From DASXMX01 sp036794395 (GTDB taxonomy: Bacteria; Planctomycetota; Phycisphaerae; Tepidisphaerales; Tepidisphaeraceae): a DNA stretch of 12,728 nt. Below the pieces are notes generated by a model. That model saw only the letters and a program-made list of their open reading frames with translations, made no database searches and was not told the DNA's origin. Positions 1 through 5,022 of this stretch are shown here, piece after piece. Position numbers and translations under genes: made by a program. Position 1 is the first letter of the stretch. Every line of letters begins with the position of its first letter. Location: assembly GCA_036794395.1 (NCBI GenBank), contig DAIRGS010000208.1, positions 1 to 12,728 on the forward strand. Direction: 5' to 3'.

Positions 1-885
1 CCCGCCCGCCCCCGCCGACGCCGCCCGCGCCGTGAAAATATATCCCCCGCTTTGCGGAGCATTGATCGTATATTTCAGCCACTCACCCGCCCGCGTAAAC
101 CCAATGTTGAACCCATTGGACCCGCCCGATTGAACATCCACCGCATCCGACCGATACCCGCCGCCGAGGTGATCGCTGGTCGTATCGTGATACGCCACGC
201 CCTCCCCGCCCAGATCGTAATCCTCCGCCTCGATCGGCTGACCCGCCAGCCACGCCGTCCCGCGGAACGGCGTGTTCCCGCTCTGCACCGGAGGCGGGGG
301 AGTGGGAGGCGTTGGCGTTGATGACACCGGCGGCCCCTGATCCACCGATGTAATGTCCACGAAATCCAGCTTGTTGTTGCTCGACCCCGGCGCATTGCTG
401 ATTGTCAGCCGACCATCACTGACCGTCACCGTTGCCGTCCCACCGATAAAGCGCGCCCCCGCATTAGGCGTCCCGCCAAATACGGTCGTCGACTCGGCAT
501 TGAACCGGTACACGCTGTCCGTGTAATCCATATCCCCGGCCACGATATGCACGCTGAACGTGCCATTCGGCACGGCAATTTCCCAGGTATGGTTGCTCCC
601 ACCCAACTGCGTATGAATAAACGTATCGAACCGCTGGTCGTCTGCATCGTTCCGGTCGCGCGCCGCCGATGAAACGTCCGAATCCCACCCATACGAAAAC
701 CCGTTCCCCCGATTCCCAAAAGCACTTCCCGTATCCGCCACATACCCCGCCGGCACCGCCACCCCCGCCGGCTGCATATTCACATGAACTTCAAACGCCG
801 CCGCCGCCAAAAGCCGGCGGTTCTCCAACCCCTCGGCAACAGCCGTGAATAACCGTCGCGCGCCCAGTTTCGATCGCTTTTTCAT
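1..885 (-). CDS. Secreted LEPR-XLL-type protein with malectin-like and CBM6 domains (C-terminus beyond window)
   Basis: The frame is open from the ATG at 885 to the left edge, giving 295 codons and no stop. Residues 1-30 are basic and then hydrophobic and contain GLENRRLLAA. This resembles the planctomycete LEPR-XLL signature found at the N-terminus of large exported proteins. Residues about 31-180 look like a galactose-binding/malectin-like beta domain (YGWDSD near 65-70, ending in LDFVDITSV). A Pro/Thr linker follows near 187-200. From about 209 the sequence matches carbohydrate-binding module family 6: IEAEDYD, then YHDTT, GGGYRSDAVDV and GFNIGFTRAGEWLKYTI. A catalytic or further binding domain probably lies outside the window. 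An in-frame ATG at 900 is an alternative start; neither start has a strong Shine-Dalgarno. Likely role: extracellular polysaccharide binding or degradation (inference). Codons are strongly G-ended. Confidence 0.82.
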   Translation of the reverse strand, partial: MKKRSKLGARRLFTAVAEGLENRRLLAAAAFEVHVNMQPAGVAVPAGYVADTGSAFGNRGNGFSYGWDSDVSSAARDRNDADDQRFDTFIHTQLGGSNHTWEIAVPNGTFSVHIVAGDMDYTDSVYRFNAESTTVFGGTPNAGARFIGGTATVTVSDGRLTISNAPGSSNNKLDFVDITSVDQGPPVSSTPTPPTPPPPVQSGNTPFRGTAWLAGQPIEAEDYDLGGEGVAYHDTTSDHLGGGYRSDAVDVQSGGSNGFNIGFTRAGEWLKYTINAPQSGGYIFTARAASAGAGG

Positions 886-1239
886 GACGTCAACAACCAT
901 ATCTTTCACATATCGGACGATCGCCTTTGGCAACTACACAGCATACCCCTCATTTCAAGTCCCGGGCATCGTTTAATCTTTTCTTGATATGGCAGGTACA
1001 GCACCGCGCGCCAAACAACGCAAGCAAATCCCCCAAATTGCCAAGCACTCCGCGTCACACCGAATTACCCCCAACGAAAACCCCCGCTGTTGGGGCCGTG
1101 GTGTCACCTCAGCACTCAGCACTGATTTAAACATCGCCAGCCCCGTTTCGTCATTCAGTCATTCGAGCTTCGAATTTGATTCGCCTGCCTTGAGCTTGTC
1201 GAAGGGTCATTCGAATTTCGCCATTCGAATTTCCCCCGC

Positions 1240-1267
1240 CACTGACCACTGACCACTGACCACTGAC
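1240..1267 (+). repeat. Four tandem copies of CACTGAC
   Basis: Four perfect, contiguous 7-bp units lie at 1240-1246, 1247-1253, 1254-1260 and 1261-1267. The last unit overlaps the proposed -35 box of the downstream gene, so a change in copy number would move the other copies relative to the promoter. Confidence 0.95.
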
Positions 1268-1291
1268 AACCCTTTAAACCACTGTTAGAAT
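1263..1291 (+). promoter_or_regulatory. Sigma70-like promoter for the small exported protein
   Basis: The -35 box CTGACA (1263-1268) matches the TTGACA consensus at 5 of 6 positions. The -10 box TAGAAT (1286-1291) matches TATAAT at 5 of 6. The spacer is exactly 17 nt. The predicted start site near 1298 gives a leader of about 57 nt ending in a GGAG Shine-Dalgarno before the ATG at 1355. Confidence 0.6.
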
Positions 1292-1354
1292 GCCCTCGAA
1301 ACCGCTCCGACGTTGGATCGGCCGCACGTCTTACTGATTTACCGGAGAACCACC

Positions 1355-1621
1355 ATGTCCCGTCTTGCCTCCCTGGCCGCCTTAACCGTCCTGTCGCTCT
1401 GCCTGCTTCAGCCGGAATCCGCTTTCGCCCGCCAGCCCAAGAAATATCAGGTCACCGGAAAAGTCCTCGAAGTCACCGCCGACTTCATCGCAGTCGACAA
1501 AGACGGCGACCGCTGGGAAATCGGCCGCGACGCCTCCACCAAAATCACCGGCACCCCCAAAGTCGGCAACAAAGTCACCATCGAATACCAGATGAGCGCC
1601 TCCAAAGTCGACGCCAAGTAA
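1355..1621 (+). CDS. Small exported protein of unknown function, beta-rich (OB-like)
   Basis: This is an 88-residue protein. The ATG at 1355 is chosen because GGAG at 1344-1347 lies 7 nt upstream and because it places a clean Sec signal peptide at the N-terminus. The peptide is basic MSR, then a hydrophobic run to about residue 20, with a likely cleavage after AFA near residue 26. The mature part is about 60 residues with alternating beta-like patterns: KYQVTGKVLEVTADFIAVD, then WEIGRD and VGNKVTIEYQM. This is reminiscent of small periplasmic OB-fold or DUF5666-like domains, where a residue-by-residue V-G-x-V core is common. No catalytic residues or cysteines are evident in the mature part. 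It appears to be a single-gene transcription unit with its own promoter. Function unknown. A start 14 codons upstream (1313) is possible but would spoil the signal peptide. Confidence 0.75.
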   Translation: MSRLASLAALTVLSLCLLQPESAFARQPKKYQVTGKVLEVTADFIAVDKDGDRWEIGRDASTKITGTPKVGNKVTIEYQMSASKVDAK

Positions 1622-1635
1622 CCCCGACAATCGTC

Positions 1636-1790
1636 GCGCAAAATATTTGCCACAGATAAACACAGATGGACACAGATAAGAGCACATTCGGCTTTATCCG
1701 TGTCCATCTGCTTTGCCGCTGAAAATCCCCCGCTCAAAAGCGCGTGGCCTTCTTCCCATCCGTGCAATCCGTGTAATCCGCGGTTCTATT
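1636..1790. repeat. Short copy of the CAGATAAACACAG/CACGGAT repeat element
   Basis: The left boundary, GCGCAAAATATTTGCCACAG and onward (1636-1665), is almost identical to 3047-3075. Inside is a hairpin with arms 1663-1680 and 1693-1710, pairing at 16 of 18 positions around a 12-nt loop. Near 1758-1786 come ATCCGTGCAATCCGTGTAATCC and a GGTTCTATTTCTT tail, which correspond to the middle modules of the larger element downstream. It starts 14 nt after the stop of the gene at 1355-1621, so its transcript could form a terminator-like hairpin, but no clear U-tract follows. Noncoding. Confidence 0.75.
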
Positions 1791-1825
1791 TCTTGTGTTT
1801 TTGGCGCGACAACTTGGAAAAATAC

Positions 1826-1958
1826 CAGGGCTATCACATATGCATTGGGCGGGAGTGGGAGGCTCCTGCCGAGCCGCGTTTTTCGATCGAGCATATGCTC
1901 GGCAGGAGCCTCGCACTCCCCCATTTTGCGTCGGACGGGCCATATGCGATAGCCCTGA
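1826..1958. mobile_element. MITE-like element with terminal inverted repeats and 9-bp target duplication
   Basis: The outer arms 1826-1842 and 1941-1957 are inverted copies of each other (16 of 17 match; ends CAGGGCTAT...ATAGCCCTG). The inner arms 1851-1873 and 1898-1920 match at 22 of 23 positions and include GGCTCCTGCCGAG. The loop is 1874-1897. The element is flanked by the direct repeat GAAAAATAC at 1817-1825 and 1959-1967, which looks like a target-site duplication. It is about 133 bp and has no coding capacity, so it would depend on a transposase elsewhere in the genome. I cannot assign the transposase family from the ends. The exact left edge could differ by one base. Confidence 0.75.
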
Positions 1959-1986
1959 GAAAAATACGCCATCCCGCGCTCGTTGC

Positions 1987-2014
1987 TTGTCACCCGCCAT
2001 TTGGTGGATACAAT
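1987..2014 (+). promoter_or_regulatory. Sigma70-like promoter of the toxin-antitoxin operon
   Basis: The boxes are TTGTCA (1987-1992, 5 of 6 to consensus), a 16-nt spacer, and TACAAT (2009-2014, 5 of 6). The predicted transcription start near 2021 leaves a leader of about 30 nt before the ATG at 2051. That supports the longer antitoxin start. RES/Xre operons are usually autorepressed by the antitoxin through sites overlapping the promoter; I do not see an unambiguous palindrome here. Confidence 0.55.
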
Positions 2015-2050
2015 CTCCCCAAGCAGAGACTCCAGCCGAAAGCATGATCC

Positions 2051-2560
2051 ATGCGAACCATTAAACCACCGGCGCCCTCGTTCCCCAAGAATCGGATCAC
2101 ATCCAAAAAGGTTATGCAACACCCCCGTTCCGTGCTCGCCGTTGTGAATCTTTTGAAGCCGGGAGACAGCATCGGCGCTCGCTACAAAAACCACCTGGAC
2201 GCCGTGAAACTGATCGAGGACGGACTGCCATTCAGCTCGATCGCGCGCTTCCAGAACACGACCGGATTGACACTCGAGCGCATCAAATCCATCGCTCATA
2301 TCAGCGAAGGCTCTTACTCCCGCCGCCGAGCAAACGGCAGACTCTCGCCTGAAGAATCCGAACGACTTCTTCGTGTTTCGCGTATCTTCGAGAGTGCCGC
2401 CTCTTTACACGATGGCGACCAGCGCGCCGCTATTCAGTGGCTCGAAACGCCAATACCGGCCCTCTCCGATCAACGTCCGCTGGATCTCGCCCGTACCGAT
2501 CCGGGGGCTCGCGAGGTCGAAGACCTCATCGGCCGAATCGCCCACGGGGTCGTTTCGTGA
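2051..2560 (+). CDS. Xre/MbcA/ParS-type antitoxin with DUF2384 toxin-binding domain
   Basis: This 169-residue protein is the predicted antitoxin of a RES-Xre type II module. Residues about 50-110 form a helical DNA-binding region of the Xre-HTH type (AVKLIEDGLPFSSIARF, then ERIKSIAHIS and LSPEESERLLRVSRIF). Residues about 112-168 match the C-terminal toxin-binding domain (DUF2384): AAIQWLETPIPALSDQRPLD, then PGAREVEDLIGRIAHGVVS, close to the family pattern WL..P...L....PL...(T/D).G...V..L..R..HG. In the family this tail blocks the toxin's active site. The stop overlaps the toxin start (GTGA, 2557-2560), so translation is probably coupled. The start at 2051 is favoured by the promoter position; the ATG at 2114 is an alternative and has AAAAAGG very close to it. 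Expected role: neutralise the downstream toxin and repress the operon. Confidence 0.88.
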   Translation: MRTIKPPAPSFPKNRITSKKVMQHPRSVLAVVNLLKPGDSIGARYKNHLDAVKLIEDGLPFSSIARFQNTTGLTLERIKSIAHISEGSYSRRRANGRLSPEESERLLRVSRIFESAASLHDGDQRAAIQWLETPIPALSDQRPLDLARTDPGAREVEDLIGRIAHGVVS

Positions 2561-3018
2561 CGCAAACGGCCTGGCGCATCACCAAACGTCAATACGCCGC
2601 AGGCATCGGGGCGGGCATCGGGGCGCGCGATTTCGGCGGGCGATGGAACTCCAAAGGCGTCGCAGTGATCTACGCCGCCGAATCCAAATCCCTGGCCGCG
2701 CTCGAGCAACTCGTCCATCTGGTCAAACCGCGAATCCTGCGCGGCTTTGTCGTGGCCAGCATTTCTTTTGACGACGACCAGATTAAGCGCATTAATGCCA
2801 GTGACCTGCCGGCTCGTTGGGACAACCCGGTTGCGCCGGTTGCCCTCAAACGCTTTGGCGATGCATGGGTGGCCGCCGCCACACATCCCATCCTCGCAGT
2901 CCCCAGTGCCGTGGTTCGCGGCGAATGGAATTATCTCATCAACCCCGCCCACCGGGATTTTCCGCACCTGCTCAAAACCAAGCCAAAATCATTTCTCTAC
3001 GATCGCCGCCTCGTGTGA
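2557..3018 (+). CDS. RES-domain toxin (predicted NAD+-degrading)
   Basis: This is 153 residues from the GTG at 2557, which overlaps the antitoxin stop by 4 bases. The RES fold signature is clear: WRIT at 6-9, GIGARDFGGRWNSKG at 20-34, IYAAES at 38-43, LAALEQ at 46-51, then LPARW, FGDAWVAA and the tail LAVPSAVVRGEWNYLINPAHRDF. Arg29, Tyr39 and Glu50 fit the conserved Arg/Tyr/Glu residues of the active site, and the VPSAVV Ser fits as well. Characterised members such as MbcT of Mycobacterium tuberculosis and Xre-RES toxins of proteobacteria deplete cellular NAD+; that activity is inferred here from the family. Length is normal and no inactivating change is visible. With the preceding gene it forms a complete toxin-antitoxin operon in repeat-rich DNA. 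Confidence 0.9.
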   Translation: MTQTAWRITKRQYAAGIGAGIGARDFGGRWNSKGVAVIYAAESKSLAALEQLVHLVKPRILRGFVVASISFDDDQIKRINASDLPARWDNPVAPVALKRFGDAWVAAATHPILAVPSAVVRGEWNYLINPAHRDFPHLLKTKPKSFLYDRRLV

Positions 3019-3046
3019 CCTGCCATCCAAAGGCCGATACAGATCA

Positions 3047-3390
3047 GCGCAAAATATTGCCGCAGATAAACACAGCGCGGCGGAGCCGCAACCAAAAAAG
3101 GAAATGTAACCACGGAGACACGGAGCACACGGAGGCGCGCCTGGCAGTTCGAGGTCTGACTTGAAAGGCGCGTGGAAGAAATGAAACCACGGATAGCGCG
3201 GATGCCACGGATGGGAAAAACGATTTTTCTGTATCCGTAATATCCGTGCAATCCGTGGTTTTATTTCTTCCGTGCGCAATTCAAGTTTGGCCTCAAACCG
3301 TCAGGCGCGCCTCCGTGTCTCCGTGCCTCCGTGGTTGCATCTCTTTTTTTGGCTGCGGCTCCACCGAGCTGCGTTTATCTGTGGCAAATC
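3047..3390. repeat. Giant modular inverted repeat (about 340 bp)
   Basis: The element reads as mirror-image modules around a centre near 3225. The pairs are 3057-3074 with 3371-3388 (GCCGCAGATAAAC against GTTTATCTGTGGC), 3079-3099 with 3344-3364 (GGAGCCGC and an A/T run), 3109-3143 with 3303-3336 (AACCACGGAG...GGCGCGCCTG), and 3173-3205 with 3242-3272 (GGAAGAAAT-AAACCACGGAT). Pairing is imperfect, but the order is fully nested. The left edge repeats 1636-1665. It sits between the convergent RES toxin and SGNH hydrolase genes, so both transcripts could end in a long hairpin. Short open frames inside it are not credible genes. Confidence 0.85.
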
Positions 3391-3418
3391 TCTTTCGCCA
3401 CGAACAAAAGAATCTCGC

Positions 3419-4222
3419 TCACTTCATCAATTCCGCGATCGCCGGCGCCGTCGCGTCTGCCCAGATCTGATATCCCTTGGCATTCGGGTGCAGCGCATCG
3501 GGCATGATTTCCTTCGGCAGCGTGCCATCTGCTTCGAGGAATTTCTTGCCGATGTCCAAATACTTCACGTGTTGCCCGCCATCGTCCAGCTTGGCAATCT
3601 CTTCGTTAATGTCCTTAATCCGTGTCCGCAGCTGATTGTCCGCGTTCATCGCACGGGGAAAGATCGCCAGCAACAGAACCTTCGTCGTTGGCAGTTTATC
3701 GTTCAGGATCTTCACGCACTTCGTGACGCCCTTGGCGATCTCTTCGTTCGTGTTGTCGCCCAGATTGTTCGTCCCGATCATCAGGACCGCTACCGTCGGG
3801 CTGATCCCCTCGATTTCGCCGTGCTGCAACCGCCAGATCACGTGCTCGGTGCGGTCGCCGCCAATGCCAATGTTGTAGGGATGCATCTCTCCATAGGTCT
3901 TGGCGAATACCTCTTTCCCGCCGCCACGCCAACCATCTGTGATCGAATCGCCAACGAACAGAATCCCAACGTTCCCGGTCGTGGCCTTGAGATCCTTCAA
4001 AAATCCTTCGTGCCGGTTAACGAATCCAATCGTTTCAAACTTTCCGCCCTTAATCCAAGGCTGATCCGCCTTCTCCGTGGGCGGCGCTGGCCTGCTCGCT
4101 GGCCTTGTCGCCGCCCGTCGCTGCTGCGGCCTGGCCTCGGTTTGTTGTTGACCCCACACCGGCGCCGCCGCAAAGCACGTCGCCAGCAAACATCCACACA
4201 TCGCTTGTAGCCGTGAACCCAT
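3419..4222 (-). CDS. Exported SGNH/GDSL-family hydrolase
   Basis: This 267-residue protein starts at the ATG at 4222, preceded by GAGGAG with 5 nt spacing. Residues 1-24 form a Sec signal peptide with likely cleavage after VWG, followed by a Gln/Arg/Pro/Thr linker to about residue 53. The SGNH blocks are all present: block I VGDSITDGW (90-98, nucleophile Ser93), block II NIGIGGDRTEHVIWRL (117-132, oxyanion Gly), block III IGTNN (149-153, Asn152), and block V DALHPNAKGY (242-251, Asp242 and His245). It most resembles the platelet-activating-factor acetylhydrolase beta/gamma-like esterases common in planctomycetes, which act on ester or acetyl groups of carbohydrates or lipids. The substrate is unknown. 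It is monocistronic, ends next to the giant palindrome, and probably acts outside the cytoplasmic membrane. Confidence 0.92.
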   Translation of the reverse strand: MGSRLQAMCGCLLATCFAAAPVWGQQQTEARPQQRRAATRPASRPAPPTEKADQPWIKGGKFETIGFVNRHEGFLKDLKATTGNVGILFVGDSITDGWRGGGKEVFAKTYGEMHPYNIGIGGDRTEHVIWRLQHGEIEGISPTVAVLMIGTNNLGDNTNEEIAKGVTKCVKILNDKLPTTKVLLLAIFPRAMNADNQLRTRIKDINEEIAKLDDGGQHVKYLDIGKKFLEADGTLPKEIMPDALHPNAKGYQIWADATAPAIAELMK

Positions 4223-4580
4223 CGTCGCTCCTCATGTCCCAGGAAAAACCCCCATCTCCGATAAATAGTCGCCAGAGACTGGAAAGTTTAGATTCGACGA
4301 TGCTCAAGCTCGCTTTTGCGCGACTTCCCTCGAAATGATTCAGAAATTATTTGCGCGCCAAACGCGCGTTTGCCTGTATTTTGACGAAGAAACGAGCGAG
4401 ATCAAATCGAAGTTGGAAATCCCCAGTGCCGTTTCCACGCGATTAACGCCATCACTGCGACATTGCGCACCATCTTCAGCCGTCGGCACAACCTTTGTTC
4501 TAACACTTCCCATCGGTCGTCAATCCTGACGGCACAGGCGTTTATGTTCTGACGCCTTTACGGAGCGCGGTTGGTTCCCA
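4223..4580. other. Upstream region of the SGNH hydrolase; no gene seen
   Basis: I find no supported gene. The stretch must contain the promoter of the leftward hydrolase gene, but no pair of boxes stands out. A perfect 14-bp palindrome, CAAACGCGCGTTTG, lies at 4359-4372. The only open frame of note (4335-4529, +) has no ribosome-binding site and no recognisable domain, so I leave it out. Confidence 0.5.
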
Positions 4581-4628
4581 CGGGCAGTGTCGTCCGGCCG
4601 GCGGTCGGTCGGACGACACGTTTGCCCG
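4581..4628. repeat. Strong hairpin, 16 paired bases with a 3-nt bulge
   Basis: GTGTCGTCCG at 4587-4596 pairs with 4610-4619, and CGGGCA at 4581-4586 pairs with 4623-4628, leaving a 3-nt bulge (4620-4622) and a 13-nt GC-rich loop. It lies far from any stop codon and has no U-tract. It could be a palindromic intergenic repeat. Confidence 0.8.
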
Positions 4629-4684
4629 GGGCTTCAACAATTCATACTGACGCTAATACGTATATTAGAGCGTTTATCAGGAAA

Positions 4685-4753
4685 GGTGTAGCGTTTGCCA
4701 TCCCAAGTTTAGCGGCCCCGCTCGCGGGGCGCGGAATGCGTGGACGCTACACC
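4685..4753. repeat. Compound palindrome with outer GGTGTAGCGT arms
   Basis: The outer arms 4685-4694 and 4744-4753 are perfect 10-bp inverted copies. Near the centre a second hairpin GCCCCG-CTCG-CGGGGC (4715-4730) is nested. Together they make a two-tier, 69-bp REP-like structure. Just downstream, CAGGCCTG occurs twice (4789-4796 and 4817-4824). Confidence 0.8.
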
Positions 4754-4881
4754 AACACGGAAATTGCTTTAGAACTTCAGACTCTCGACAGGCCTGGCGC
4801 ATCATCAGGGGAGCGTCAGGCCTGATCTTTTTCCCCCCTCGACTATTTCGCGATCTTGAACAAAACCAGCCCGTGAAAATA

Positions 4882-4965
4882 CCTCGTTTCGCCGCGACTC
4901 GAAGAGGAGCGATTTTTCTGCCATCGCGCAAAAAACGCTCCTCTTCGAGTCGCGGCGAAACGAGG
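4882..4965. repeat. Perfect 30-bp inverted repeat; possible terminator for the MFS gene
   Basis: Arms 4882-4911 and 4936-4965 are perfectly complementary over 30 bp, around a 24-nt A/T-containing loop. It begins 57 nt beyond the stop codon of the leftward MFS transporter gene, and on that strand the hairpin is followed by TATTTTC. It could therefore end that transcript, although the stem is far longer than an ordinary terminator and more like a palindromic repeat element or MITE core. Confidence 0.85.
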
Positions 4966-4969
4966 CTGT

Positions 4970-4999
4970 TGTCATCCTGGAGCGCAGCGAAGGATCTGT
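4970..4999. repeat. Copy of the dispersed GTCATCCTG...GAAGGATC repeat
   Basis: The sequence GTCATCCTGGAGCGCAGCGA continues into AGGATCTGT. ATCCT and AGGAT form the ends of a short dyad. Very similar GTCATCCTGAGCGAAGCGAAGGATCT sequences are familiar as dispersed intergenic repeats in many bacterial phyla. It lies 4 nt beyond the perfect inverted repeat and 23 nt from the transporter stop codon. Confidence 0.6.
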
Positions 5000-5022
5000 C
5001 TGCAAATAGACCACCAGCACAT

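Larger units (their letters stand above)
886..1354. other. Repeat-rich intergenic spacer between divergent genes
   Basis: No convincing gene is seen. The stretch holds low-complexity intergenic DNA: a CCCCAAC/GTTGGGG inverted pair (1069-1075 and 1089-1095), CAGCACTCAGCACTGA near 1110-1125, and several ATTCGAA-type copies between about 1158 and 1232. It also has the motif CCTTGAGCTTGTCGAAGGG near 1188-1206, a short palindromic sequence dispersed in many bacterial genomes. The tandem CACTGAC repeat and a promoter lie at its right end. Open frames across it are short and compositionally unlike genes. Confidence 0.6.

Noticed and set aside
1694..2299. 201-codon leftward frame across the MITE and antitoxin gene
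   Set aside because: It is antisense to the antitoxin and is mostly translation of repeat DNA; no domain or ribosome-binding site.
2989..3279. Short leftward frames within the giant palindrome
   Set aside because: Their peptides are translations of CACGGAT/CTCCGTG repeats of a kind often mis-annotated as hypothetical proteins.
4335..4529. 64-codon rightward frame in the gene-free spacer
   Set aside because: No Shine-Dalgarno, no recognisable domain, overlaps a palindrome.
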